DNA of 64,000 nucleotides from CALUOB01 sp944322305 (GTDB lineage: Bacteria; Actinomycetota; Coriobacteriia; Coriobacteriales; Coriobacteriaceae): positions 1,984,001-2,048,000 of the forward strand of contig OZ007031.1 of the NCBI GenBank assembly GCA_963931605.1, written 5' to 3'. The position numbers and the translations under genes are program-made. Under the pieces are notes generated by a model that made no database searches, had not been told where the DNA came from, and worked only from the letters and a program-made list of their open reading frames with translations. This document shows, one piece after another, positions 32,954-41,676 of the stretch. Each line of letters begins with the position of its first letter. Within the stretch, counting starts at the first letter, position 1.

Positions 32954-33833
32954 GACCAGCTCCCTTCATAGCCTCAACCAGCTTGGCGCGCGTGCCGTCC
33001 GCCATGGGGAACAGCGGCAGGCGGTAGTTCGCGCCGATCATGCCCATCTGCGCCAGCGCCTCCTTCACCGGGATGGGGTTCACCTCCGAAAAGAGCGCGC
33101 GCACCAGCGGCAGCCCGGCCACCTGGATCTGGCGGGCGCGGTCAACGTCGCCGGCGAGCCACGCATGGCACATCTCGGCCACCAGCGCCGGCTGCACGTT
33201 GGCCCACACGCTGATCACGCCCGAGGCGCCCAGGCTCATCAGCGGCACCACCATGTCGTCGTTGCCCGAGAACATCTTGAAGTCCGGCCCCAGCGTATGG
33301 GCGATGTCGGCCGCATAGCCGATGTTGCCCGACGCCTCCTTGATGGCCATGACGTTGGGGTGCGCGGCCAGCCGCTCCACGTTGCGCACGCTGATGGAGC
33401 AGCCCGTGCGGCCGGGGATGTTGTACAGGATGCAGGGGATCTCCACCGCGTCGGCCACAGTGGCCAGGTGCCGGTAGATGCCCTCCTCGTTGCTCTTGTT
33501 GTAGTACGGCGAGATGATGAGCAGCGCGTCGGCGCCGAGCCGCTGGTAGCTTAAGCTCTTGGCCAGCTGCGTGGCGGTGGAGTTGGAGCCCGACCCCGCG
33601 ATCACCGGCACGCGTCCGGCCACGCGCTCCACCACAAAGGCGCAGACGGCGTCGTCCTCCTCGTCGGTCATCGTGGCGCTTTCACCTGTGGTGCCGAGCG
33701 TCAGGATGCCGTCGGTGCCGTTTTCGATCTGGAAGTCCACGAGCTTGCCCAGCTCGTCGAAGTTCACGCTGCCGTCCTCGTTGAACGGCGTGACCAGCGC
33801 GACGATCGATCCCTCTAGCGTGCGTGCGTCCAT
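32943..33833 (-). CDS. dapA: 4-hydroxy-tetrahydrodipicolinate synthase
   Basis: 296 residues from ATG 33833; an ATG at 33857 would add eight basic residues. Motifs: GSIVALVTPFNEDGSVNF, LTLGTTGESATM, the tyrosine in ISPYYNKSN, the region YNIPGRTGCSIS, and Schiff-base Lys in MAIKEASGNIG. It condenses pyruvate with aspartate semialdehyde, the first committed step of lysine/DAP synthesis. It is the second gene behind the riboswitch-controlled lysA. Confidence 0.96.
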   Translation of the reverse strand: MDARTLEGSIVALVTPFNEDGSVNFDELGKLVDFQIENGTDGILTLGTTGESATMTDEEDDAVCAFVVERVAGRVPVIAGSGSNSTATQLAKSLSYQRLGADALLIISPYYNKSNEEGIYRHLATVADAVEIPCILYNIPGRTGCSISVRNVERLAAHPNVMAIKEASGNIGYAADIAHTLGPDFKMFSGNDDMVVPLMSLGASGVISVWANVQPALVAEMCHAWLAGDVDRARQIQVAGLPLVRALFSEVNPIPVKEALAQMGMIGANYRLPLFPMADGTRAKLVEAMKGAGLVD

Positions 33834-33994
33834 GGTAGCTGCCTTTCTCTTGCGCAAGGGTTGCTATGCGACGGGTTCCGGGACCGGCGGGCGGCGCGGG
33901 CTCCCGACACAGGTTGCGGTGCGGGCGGGTAAGAAGAGCCTCTGATACCGGCGGCGCGGCGCGTAGCGCCCGCAGCGGCCTCGCCGCCTCTGTG

Positions 33995-35617
33995 CTAGCG
34001 TGCGGTTTCCCCTGCCGCCGGCGCCTCGAGCGCCGAGGCGTCCTCAAGCCGTGCGAAGAGGTCGCCGAAGCAGTCGAAGGTGGCGAAGTAGTCGCGCGGG
34101 GTCTCGGCGCGGCGGATGAGCTGGGGCTCGCCGTTCTTGCGCAGCAGCACCTCGGCCGACTTGAGGCGTCCGTTGTAGTTGTAGCCCATAGAGAAGCCGT
34201 GGGCGCCGGTGTCGTGGACAACGAGCAGGTCACCCCGGTCAACGGCGGGCAGAGCCCGGTCGACGGCAAACTTGTCGTTGTTCTCGCACAGGCTGCCCAC
34301 GATGTCGTAAACGCGGTCGGCCGGGACAGCGCCGGCGCTTTTGTCGGGGCCCCCGGGCTGGCCCATCACCGTTACGTGGTGGTAGGCGCCGTACATGGCC
34401 GGGCGCATGAGGTTCACCGCGCAGGCGTCGACGCCCACGTACTCCTTGTAGATGTGCTTCTCGTGGATGGCGCGGGTTACCAGGCAGCCGTACGGGGCCA
34501 GCATGAAGCGGCCGAGCTCGGTGAAGATGGCGACGTCGCCCATGCCGGCGGGGACGAGGATGCGCTCGTAGGCCTCGCGCACGCCCGCGCCGATGGCGGC
34601 GATGTCGTTGGGGGTCTGGTCGGGGCGGTAGGCAACGCCCACGCCGCCCGAGAGGTTCACGAAGGCGATGTGCGCGCCGGTTTCGGTCTGCAGGCGGCGC
34701 GCCAGCTCGAACAGGATGCCGGCGAGCTTGGGGTAGTACTCGTTGGTGACGGTGTTGCTGGCCAAGAACGCGTGTAGGCCGAAGCGGCGCACGCCGCGCG
34801 CCTTGAGCTCGCGGAACGCCTGGAAGAGCTGCTCCTCGGTCATGCCGTACTTGGAGTCGCCGGGGTTGTCCATGATGCCGTTGGAGAGCGTGAACAGGCC
34901 GCCGGGGTTGAAGCGGCAGCACACGGTCTCGGGCAGCGGGCCGGCTGCGGCGCCGTTGCCAGCAGGCGCGGGGCCGCCGGGCAGGCCCGGGGCGGGCATG
35001 AGGCCCGCAGCGGCCTGCGTGCGGCACGCCTGCTCGAAAAACGGCAGGTGGGTGAGGTCGTCCAGGTTCACGATGGCGCCCAGGCGCGCCGCCAGCTTAA
35101 AATCGGCCTGCGGGGTGTCGTTCGAGGAGAACATGATGTCGTGGGCGGTGAAGCCGCAGGCGTGGGCGAGCATGAGCTCAACGTCGCTGGCGCAGTCGAC
35201 CCCGCAGCCCTCCTCGCGCAGGATGTCGAGGATGAAGGGGTTGGGCGTCGCCTTCACGGCAAAATACTCGCGGAAGCCCTTGTTCCAGCTGAAGGCACGG
35301 CGCAGCGCGCGCACGTTGGCGCGGATGCCCGTCTCGTCGTAGAGGTGGAAGGGCGTGGGGAAGCGCTCGCAGATCTCCTCGAGCTGGGATTTGGTTACGA
35401 AGGGGCGCTTGGCCGCGTAGGCGGCCGTTGCGGCGGGCACCTGGTCGGCCGGGACGCGGTGGTCCGGGGCGCCGGGGAACGTGGTGGGGTCCGCGGGTGT
35501 GTGCGGCGCGGGTGCGACTGCGTTCGCGGCGTCGGCTGCAGCGGCCGGGCAGGTTGCGGCGGCGGGCTGGACGCCTTGGACGCCCTGGTTGTCAGAGGTG
35601 GGGGAGGCTGGTGCCAT
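33995..35617 (-). CDS. lysA: Diaminopimelate decarboxylase
   Basis: 540 residues from ATG 35617 with AAGGAGAGAACCC upstream. A ~65-residue Ala/Pro-rich N-terminal tail precedes the PLP barrel (FPTPFHLYDETGIRANVRAL, PLP Lys in YFAVKATPNPFIL, FNPGG, NLSGGVGVAYRPDQ). The C-terminal domain has the CENNDKFAVDRALP region and GAHGFSMGYNYNGRL. An additional ~25-residue Gly/Pro/Ala insert interrupts the barrel. It decarboxylates meso-DAP to lysine. It is the first gene behind the lysine riboswitch, so lysine should shut down the whole cluster. Confidence 0.95.
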   Translation of the reverse strand: MAPASPTSDNQGVQGVQPAAATCPAAAADAANAVAPAPHTPADPTTFPGAPDHRVPADQVPAATAAYAAKRPFVTKSQLEEICERFPTPFHLYDETGIRANVRALRRAFSWNKGFREYFAVKATPNPFILDILREEGCGVDCASDVELMLAHACGFTAHDIMFSSNDTPQADFKLAARLGAIVNLDDLTHLPFFEQACRTQAAAGLMPAPGLPGGPAPAGNGAAAGPLPETVCCRFNPGGLFTLSNGIMDNPGDSKYGMTEEQLFQAFRELKARGVRRFGLHAFLASNTVTNEYYPKLAGILFELARRLQTETGAHIAFVNLSGGVGVAYRPDQTPNDIAAIGAGVREAYERILVPAGMGDVAIFTELGRFMLAPYGCLVTRAIHEKHIYKEYVGVDACAVNLMRPAMYGAYHHVTVMGQPGGPDKSAGAVPADRVYDIVGSLCENNDKFAVDRALPAVDRGDLLVVHDTGAHGFSMGYNYNGRLKSAEVLLRKNGEPQLIRRAETPRDYFATFDCFGDLFARLEDASALEAPAAGETAR

Positions 35618-35630
35618 GGGTTCTCTCCTT

Positions 35631-35791
35631 GATAGCGCTCCTGCAACGTTTCGCGGCAGACAGTCCTGCGGGTCTTTCCCGCAGGCCCACCCGCGGCGGC
35701 TGCCGGCCGCGACGGGTTCGGCGAGGTTGCCTCTGCGCGCGGTCTTAGCCCGGCCGGCTCGCACGCGCTTCTTCTTCCTCGCGCCTCTATC
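35631..35791 (-). ncRNA. Lysine riboswitch (L box)
   Basis: On the minus strand the element opens with GATAGAGGCGCGA and closes with GGAGCGCTATC, which pair as P1. Between them lie conserved L-box pieces: CTCGCCGAAC, a GGGCCTGCGGG-AAAGA-CCCGCAG hairpin followed by GACTGTC. The ribosome site of lysA (AAGGAGA) begins one base after P1, and no terminator hairpin with a T-run is seen. Control of translation initiation is therefore the likely mode. Confidence 0.9.
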
Positions 35792-35800
35792 GTAAGGGTT

Positions 35801-35829
35801 ACCCTACCATGCGCGCCGGCGCCCCACAA
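35801..35829 (-). promoter_or_regulatory. lysA promoter
   Basis: On the minus strand TTGTGG (35829-35824) and TAGGGT (35806-35801) are separated by 17 bases. They sit 10 bases before the start of the riboswitch, so transcription would begin at or just before P1. Confidence 0.6.
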
Positions 35830-35967
35830 GGCCGCGCGCAAGATGTAACCCAATGCGCACAGGCGGCGCGCGGGGCGGAGGGTCGCGCGCCCGCCCGCGT
35901 CACGTTGTGCCACAATGGGCTGCGTACGAACATGCGCCCGCGCCCGCGGGCGGGAGAGGACGTTTTC

Positions 35968-37215
35968 ATGAACCCGCTGTCTGTGCCCTCGCAAGAGGCC
36001 GACCTCGCCCTGCTCACGCGCTTGAGGCGCGACCTCCACCGTATCCCCGAGCTCGACTTCGACCTGCCCGAGACCATCGCCTACGTGCGCGGCGTGCTGG
36101 AGGGCCTGAGCTGCCAGGTGTTCTCGCCCTGCCCGAGCTGCGTGTGCGCGTACTTTGACGTGGACGCCGCGCTCGGCCGCCCGGCGGGCTCGGGGCCCGC
36201 CACGGCCATCCGCGCGGACATGGATGCGCTGCCCATTTGCGAGCAAAGCGGCGCCTCCTTTGCCTCCGAGCACCCGGGGCGGATGCACGCCTGCGGGCAC
36301 GACGGGCATATGGCCATGGCGCTTGCGGCGGCTTGCTGGGTGAGCGAGCAGGTTGAGGCGTTGCGGGCGGGCCGCGCGGCGGGCGCGGGCGCTGGCGGCG
36401 GGCCTGCCGGGCCGGCCGAGGGCTCCGAGCCCTCCGAGCCCGCTCTGACCCGCAACGTGCTTTTTGTGTTCCAGCCGGCTGAGGAGACCACGGGCGGCGC
36501 CAAGATAGTGTGCGAGTCGGGCGTGTTCGAGCGTTGCCGGGTCGACCGCATCTTCGGCTTCCACTTGTGGCCCGACCTGCCGGAGGGCGTGGTGGCCAGC
36601 CGGCCGGGGGCGCTTCTCGCACGCTCAAGCGAGACCACGCTCACCGTGCGTGGCGTGTCGAGCCACATCGCCAAGCATCAAGAGGGCCGCGACGCCCTGC
36701 TTTCCGCGGTGCGCTTTGTCTGCGCGGCCGATAAGGCCACCGCAGCGCTCGCCGCCGAGGACCCCGAAGACCCCTGCCTGCTCAAGTTCGGCCACATGGC
36801 GAGCGGGTCGGTGCGCAACGCCATCGCCGCCGATGCCGTGGTCGAGGGCAGCCTGCGCGTGTTTTCCGAGCAGATGTCCGAGCGCGCCCGTGCGGCGGTG
36901 CGCGCGTGCGCCGAAGAGGCCTGCGCGAGCTGCGGGTGCGCGTTCGACCTGCATTTCTCGGAAGGATACCCGCCGGTGGTGAACCACCGCGAGCTGTTTG
37001 CCTGGGCGGAGGAGGCGCTGGGTGGCGTGGAGCTGGTGCCCGAGCCGCTGCTCATCGCCGAGGACTTTGCCTTTTACCAGCAGCATCTTCCCGGGGTGTT
37101 CTTCTTGCTCGGGACCGGCACGGGCATCCCGCTGCATGCCGACACCTTCAACTTCAACGAGCGCGTGCTGGTGCAGGGGCTCAACGCGTACCGGAGGCTG
37201 TTGCTGGCGGGGTAG
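35968..37215 (+). CDS. M20-family amidohydrolase, likely N-acetyl-diaminopimelate deacetylase
   Basis: 415 residues from ATG 35968. Metal-binding and catalytic pieces of the M20D family are present: TAIRADMDALPI, MHACGHDGHMAMAL, the Glu pair in FQPAEETTGGA, GFHLWPDLPEG, and AEDFAFYQQHLPG near the end. Members include N-acetyl-LL-DAP deacetylase, hippurate hydrolase and aminoacylase. It is divergent from lysA and adjacent to dapH, dapA and dapB. The most economical role is therefore removal of the acetyl group added by DapH. The substrate is inferred from context. Confidence 0.85.
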   Translation: MNPLSVPSQEADLALLTRLRRDLHRIPELDFDLPETIAYVRGVLEGLSCQVFSPCPSCVCAYFDVDAALGRPAGSGPATAIRADMDALPICEQSGASFASEHPGRMHACGHDGHMAMALAAACWVSEQVEALRAGRAAGAGAGGGPAGPAEGSEPSEPALTRNVLFVFQPAEETTGGAKIVCESGVFERCRVDRIFGFHLWPDLPEGVVASRPGALLARSSETTLTVRGVSSHIAKHQEGRDALLSAVRFVCAADKATAALAAEDPEDPCLLKFGHMASGSVRNAIAADAVVEGSLRVFSEQMSERARAAVRACAEEACASCGCAFDLHFSEGYPPVVNHRELFAWAEEALGGVELVPEPLLIAEDFAFYQQHLPGVFFLLGTGTGIPLHADTFNFNERVLVQGLNAYRRLLLAG

Positions 37216-37332
37216 GCGTGTTGCGCGGCCGAGATTTTGCAGAAATCCGGCCCTGTGTGCGGAAGAGCCGCCGGATCGCCTACAATCTACGCGACGCCTC
37301 GCAAACCGTCCGGACTAAAGGGAAGGCCCGCC

Positions 37333-38100
37333 ATGATCAAAGCTGCGTTCTTCGACGTAGACGGCACGCTCCTGAGCTTCAAAACCCACGACGTCCCCGC
37401 CTCGACGCGCCGTGCGCTCGACGCTCTGCGCGCCGCCGGTGTCAAGGTTTTCGTGGCGACGGGGCGCGTGTTCCGCATGCTGCCCGAGTCGGTGAACCAC
37501 GGCTTCGACGGCTACGTGACCCTCAACGGCCAGGTGTGCTTCGACGGCCAGGGCGAGTTCCGCCACCAGTCCATCGACCGTGCCGGCGTCGAGCGCGTGG
37601 TCGAGCAGGTGGAGGCCGGCCTGTACGAGGCGCTGTTCATGACGGAGGACGACTCGTTCATCAGCGGCCACAGTCCTCGCGTGCTTCACAACGAGCGCCA
37701 TTGCGGCCTGGTGTATAAGGAGTGCGACCCGTCCAGCGCCCTTGAGCTCGAGATCATGCAGATGTGCGCGTTTGTGGGCGAGCCGGACGAGCACCTGGTG
37801 ACCGAGGGCAACCCCTACGTGGTGACGGCTCGCTGGTGCGACGACTTCTGCGACGTGATCCCCATGGGCGGTGGCAAGCCCGAGGGCGTGCGCGCCATGT
37901 GCGAGCGCTTCGGCTTCACGCTGGACGAGGCGGTTGCGTTTGGTGACGGCGGCAACGACATCTCCATGCTCCAGGCGGTGGGGACGGGCGTTGCCATGGG
38001 CAACGCCGGGGACAACGTGAAGGCGGCGGCTGACTACGTGACCACCGGCGTTGACGACGACGGCATTTGGAACGCGTGCAAGCATCTGGGGCTTATCTAG
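37333..38100 (+). CDS. Cof-type HAD-IIB phosphatase
   Basis: 255 residues from ATG 37333, preceded by AAAGGGAAGG. HAD motif I is FFDVDGTLLSF, motif II is VFVATGR, and motif III/IV is IPMGGGKPEGV then VAFGDGGNDISMLQAVGTGVAMGNA. The C2-type cap lies between II and III. Cof-like enzymes dephosphorylate sugar phosphates, FMN or pyridoxal phosphate; the substrate here is unknown. It stands alone. Confidence 0.9.
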   Translation: MIKAAFFDVDGTLLSFKTHDVPASTRRALDALRAAGVKVFVATGRVFRMLPESVNHGFDGYVTLNGQVCFDGQGEFRHQSIDRAGVERVVEQVEAGLYEALFMTEDDSFISGHSPRVLHNERHCGLVYKECDPSSALELEIMQMCAFVGEPDEHLVTEGNPYVVTARWCDDFCDVIPMGGGKPEGVRAMCERFGFTLDEAVAFGDGGNDISMLQAVGTGVAMGNAGDNVKAAADYVTTGVDDDGIWNACKHLGLI

Positions 38101-38357
38101 CCGTGCGGGTTCGTTGCGGCAGGCTGGGTCGGTTGCCTCGGTGCCGCGCCCAGGCGTGCGGCGGTCGCCTTGTTCTTCTTTACGCGCCGTTAACCATTTT
38201 GAGATGGTTTGTTGATACTTGCCTGCGACAATAGCAACGCGCCAACAGAGGCCCCCGGGCATTGCGGGCGTCGGGCGGTGCGGCCCGGCCTGCGCGAGCC
38301 GACTCGGCGGGAGCTTGCGTGGCGCTGTCTGTTCGTCCCGGTTGCAAGGAGCCGCAC

Positions 38358-38498
38358 ATGAAGACCGACGCCACCCGCTATCTCTACGCCGACGACGCCA
38401 CCCGCTGGAAGGGCGCTGCCGCCGTTGTGGCCGCTGCGGCGCTGATCTTGCTTGCCGTGTTCATTGCACTGGGGATCCCCGCGCCCGTGATTGCGTAG
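38358..38498 (+). CDS. Small single-pass membrane protein (46 aa)
   Basis: MKTDATRYLYADDATRWKG followed by one hydrophobic segment (AAVVAAAALILLAVFIALGI) and a short tail. ATG 38358 has GCAAGGAG at proper spacing, which supports a real gene. A hydrophilic N-terminus of ~18 residues comes first, so the topology is probably N-in. I do not recognise the family. Confidence 0.65.
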   Translation: MKTDATRYLYADDATRWKGAAAVVAAAALILLAVFIALGIPAPVIA

Positions 38499-38605
38499 GT
38501 GCGGAGGCGCTTTCTCGCTGCGCGGATGCGCCTGCTTCTGGCCGCAAAGGTTCCTGCGCTCACCCTGCGGCGCGGTTGCGCGCTTTCAGCGCATCGGACG
38601 TTCGG

Positions 38606-38678
38606 TTGCCCGCTTGGGCAACGTCTAAACTGCCAAGAATGGCGAGTTAGGTGTTGCCTCAGCGGGCAACCTCTTTTT
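38606..38678 (+). ncRNA. Candidate structured RNA: three hairpins ending in a terminator
   Basis: Hairpin 1 GTTGCCC-GCTT-GGGCAAC (38606-38623), hairpin 2 GCCA-AGAA-TGGC, and hairpin 3 GTTGCC-TCAGCG-GGCAAC (38653-38670) followed by CTCTTTTT. The 5' arm of hairpin 1 can also pair with the 3' arm of hairpin 3, giving mutually exclusive structures as in attenuators. No coding sequence follows on the plus strand, so the RNA may be free-standing. Confidence 0.45.
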
Positions 38679-38811
38679 ATATGCGATACCGGCGGATAAG
38701 CGCCGGCCTCTTCGCCTTGCGCTCCGCGCCCCCAGCGGGGTTCGAGCCCCACCGCATCCCACGTAAAAGCGCCCGGTGCGGACAGGTGCATCGGGCGCTT
38801 GGTTCGCTTGG

Positions 38812-38893
38812 TAGGGGCGGTGGGACTCGAACCCACAATCCTTGCGGCGAGAGATTTTAAGTCTCCTGCGTATGCCAATTCCGCCACGCCCCC
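38812..38893 (-). tRNA. tRNA-Leu (anticodon UAA)
   Basis: On the minus strand the acceptor 5' strand GGGGGCG (38893-38887) pairs with CGCCCCT (38819-38813), with discriminator A at 38812. The anticodon loop CTTAAAA is closed by GGAGA/TCTCT and gives UAA. A long type-II variable arm (TCGCCGCAAGGAT) and the T arm GTGGGTTCGAGTCCCAC are clear. CCA is not encoded. Confidence 0.95.
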
Positions 38894-38953
38894 AAGGCGC
38901 ACGCTTTAGTGTACCACGCCCTCGGCGGCGCGGTGCCGGGCGCGCTCCTCGCC

Positions 38954-40273
38954 CTAGTTGGCCATCACGCCGTCCGTCCAGGCGTCGCAATCCTCGATGC
39001 GGATGAGCGCCGCCACCTCGCGCACGGAGTCCAGGCCACGCAGCTCGGCGCAGGCTGCCTGCATGTCGCGCTCGGAGGCCTTGTGCGTCACGAACACCAG
39101 CGTGTTGGCGCCGTCGGTGCCCACCTCGTTTTGGTTGATGCGTGCCACCGAGACGTTGTGCTTGGCGAACACCTGCACCGCCTCGGCCAGTGCGCCGAGC
39201 TTGTCCTCAACCGAAAGGCGCAGGTAGTAGCGGGTCACCAGCTCCTCGATGGGCAGCACCGGCAGGCTGCGCTCAAACGGCTCGCTCTCGGGTGCCACGG
39301 TGCCGCCCGTGATGTGCTCGGCCAGCACGCAGATGTCGCCCACCACGGCGGAGGCGGTGGGATAGGAGCCAGCGCCGGCGCCGTAGAACATGGTCTCGCC
39401 CACAGCGTCGCCCACCACGTACACGGCGTTCATGGCGTTGGAGACGCTTGCCAGCATGTGGCTCGTCGGGATCATCGTGGGCTGCACGCGCGCGTCCACG
39501 CCCGCGGCGGTGTTGCGTGCGATGCCCAGCAGCTTGATGGTGCAACCCATGTTGTGCGCCATCTCAAAGTCGATCGGCGCGATGCTGCGGATGCCCTCGG
39601 TGTGCACGTCATCGGTGGTGACGCGCGTGCGGAAGCCGATGGAGGCGAGGATGGCCACCTTGGCGGCCGCGTCGAAGCCGTCCACGTCGGCGGTGGGATC
39701 GGCCTCGGCGTAACCCAGGTGCTGCGCGTCGGCCAACACCTCGTCAAAGCTCTTGCCCTCGTTTTCCACGCGGGTGAGGATGTAGTTGGTGGTGCCGTTC
39801 AGGATGCCGGCCACGGTGAGGATCTCGTTGCCCACCAGCGTGTGCTCCAGCGCGTTCACGATGGGGATGCCGCCGCCCGCCGCCGCCTCGCACTTGATCT
39901 GCACGCCGGCAGCCGCCGCCTCGTGCGCAAGCTTCTCAACGTGGCGGCCGAGCAGCGCCTTGTTGGCGGTGACCACGTGCTTGCCCGCGGCGAAGGCCGC
40001 CTCGAAGATCTCGGTGGCGGGGTGGTCGCCGCCGATGAGCTCCACCACGATGTTCACGTCGGGGTCGGTCACCACGTCGCGCCAGTCGGTGGTGAAGGCC
40101 TCCGGCGCGATGCCCAGCTCGGCGGCGCGCTCGGGCTCTAGGGCGCACGCGCGCTTGATCTTGAGGTCGTAGCCGTAATGCTTCAGGAAGTCGTCATGGC
40201 GGTTGAGGATCACGCGGGCGGTGCCGCCGCCCACGGTTCCCAACCCGATGATGCCAACGTTCACGGTGCTCAT
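38954..40273 (-). CDS. hom: Homoserine dehydrogenase
   Basis: 439 residues from ATG 40273 behind GGGAGAAC. It has the NAD(P) loop VNVGIIGLGTVGGGTARVI, the VELIGGDHPATEIFEAAFAAGK region, catalytic segments VTANKALLGRH and EAAAGGGIPIVNALEHTL, ILNGTTNYILTRVE, and YAEADPTADVDGFDAAAK. The C-terminal ~75 residues are an ACT domain (YYLRLSVEDKLGALAEAVQV). It makes homoserine from aspartate semialdehyde, the branch competing with DapA. The ACT domain suggests threonine feedback. tRNA-Leu follows on the same strand. Confidence 0.96.
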   Translation of the reverse strand: MSTVNVGIIGLGTVGGGTARVILNRHDDFLKHYGYDLKIKRACALEPERAAELGIAPEAFTTDWRDVVTDPDVNIVVELIGGDHPATEIFEAAFAAGKHVVTANKALLGRHVEKLAHEAAAAGVQIKCEAAAGGGIPIVNALEHTLVGNEILTVAGILNGTTNYILTRVENEGKSFDEVLADAQHLGYAEADPTADVDGFDAAAKVAILASIGFRTRVTTDDVHTEGIRSIAPIDFEMAHNMGCTIKLLGIARNTAAGVDARVQPTMIPTSHMLASVSNAMNAVYVVGDAVGETMFYGAGAGSYPTASAVVGDICVLAEHITGGTVAPESEPFERSLPVLPIEELVTRYYLRLSVEDKLGALAEAVQVFAKHNVSVARINQNEVGTDGANTLVFVTHKASERDMQAACAELRGLDSVREVAALIRIEDCDAWTDGVMAN

Positions 40274-40501
40274 ATGTTCTCCCATCTTCTGCTGCGACGC
40301 ATGCGGCAAAGTACCTCGTCACTGTACCATGCGCACCGCCTGCGGCGGGAGTGCGTGCGGAAATGTGACAGAAGGGGGTCGGCGCGCCATTCTTGCGGGT
40401 GGCCCTTGCGCGGGCGTCCCCGTGAAGCGGCGGACGTTTTGGCTTACAGCGTTTTTGGCTTATAGAGCCTCAGCGCCAGAGCCTCTCAGCCGGGATCCGG
40501 C

Positions 40502-40647
40502 GCAAACCTCGCTCTTAAAGTGCGCATCGAACAGGGCATGCGAAGTACATCCGCAATTAGCCCATCGTTTACCTGCGATTTTGCGATGCGACAGCGCGGT
40601 CTACTGGAGAGTTCCCATATGGTGTGCACTTTAACTGCGAGGTTTGC
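40502..40647. repeat. 146-bp inverted-repeat element upstream of hom
   Basis: Arms 40502-40526 (GCAAACCTCGC...TTAAAGTGCGCA) and 40623-40647 pair over 25 bases with three mismatches. The ~96-base centre holds smaller complementary pieces. It occupies the 456-base gap between mscS and hom, where no gene is visible. No T-run follows the arms. Confidence 0.75.
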
Positions 40648-40729
40648 ACGAGTGCCGTAAGCGAGAGGGTGTTTCGCCGCCGCTCAGGCACCCGGGTGCC
40701 CGCCATGGCCTCGCGTTGGCCGTGCGCCC

Positions 40730-41494
40730 CTACCGCGTGACCGGCGCGATGGCGCGGATGATGGCGTCCACCGCTGCAGATACCTCTGCGGGGTCTTCCA
40801 TCTGCAGGATGACCTTGCCCTTGAAGCCGTACTCGGTGATCTCAGCGAACAGCACCTTGGGCTCCTGCGTCACCGTGCCCACCTTGGCCGCCGCTTCGGC
40901 CGCGAGCGCGCGCACCTGCTCGGCAACCTCGTCCATGGGGCGGTCGTCGGTGGCTACGGCAAACGGCACCACGGTTAGCGTTGCCGGGGGCAGCTGCACG
41001 AGCGCGGTGGTCGAGATCACCGAGTTGGGGATGATGATGGTCTGCCCCGAGGTGTTGGTGATGGTGGTGTGCCGCCAGCTCACGTCGCGCACCACGCCGG
41101 TCTGCCCGCCCACCTGGATGTTGTCGCCGGGCTGCACGATGCGCATGAACGTTACCTGCAGCCCGCCGATGAGGTTGGAGAGCGTGTCCTGAAAGCCCAG
41201 GGACACGGCGATACCGACAACCCCGAGGCCGGCGATGATGCTGCTGACGTTGATGTTGAAGCACGACCCCAAGATGGTGCTGCCGCCGATGATCCAGACG
41301 GTGGCGCGCACGATGTTCACGATGATGCTGGAGGAGGGCAGCGGGTTGTCGTCGCTGCGCAGCACGTGCCGCATGAGCTTGGTTGCCACGCGGGCGGTCG
41401 CCGCCGTGATCGCAAAGAGGATGACGCCCCACACGGCAGCGTGAACCCATCCGTCCGGCAGCAGCTTGTCTATCTGAGCGTACAGCGCCTCCAT
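40730..41494 (-). CDS. MscS-type mechanosensitive channel
   Basis: 254 residues from ATG 41494 with GGAAGGGG. Hydrophobic segments near residues 18-35, 60-80 and 85-105 are followed by the MscS pore and beta-domain signature (IIAGLGVVGIAVSLGFQDTL, SNLIGGLQVTFMRIVQPGD, GGQTGVVRDVSWRHTTI, IIIPNSVISTTALV). It opens under membrane tension to release solutes. It is a single gene. Confidence 0.92.
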   Translation of the reverse strand: MEALYAQIDKLLPDGWVHAAVWGVILFAITAATARVATKLMRHVLRSDDNPLPSSSIIVNIVRATVWIIGGSTILGSCFNINVSSIIAGLGVVGIAVSLGFQDTLSNLIGGLQVTFMRIVQPGDNIQVGGQTGVVRDVSWRHTTITNTSGQTIIIPNSVISTTALVQLPPATLTVVPFAVATDDRPMDEVAEQVRALAAEAAAKVGTVTQEPKVLFAEITEYGFKGKVILQMEDPAEVSAAVDAIIRAIAPVTR

Positions 41495-41676
41495 GGTACC
41501 CCTTCCGCTGTCTATCCCAAGCATAGCACGTTGCGTCGGCGCAACCAGCACGCGGGGCGGAGGGGCGGATGCCCCAAAGAAAGCCGGCAGGCGCACGCCC
41601 CGATTTTAACCGAAGTGCGCCGCCAAGCATTTACCTGCGAAAACGCTTCCCTGCGCCCGAAGCGCCGCGCGCCTCG

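Noticed and set aside
38683..38757. A complete tRNA on the plus strand ending at 38757
   Set aside because: Only a T-arm-like end is present; no matching acceptor 5' strand or anticodon arm lies at the right distance.
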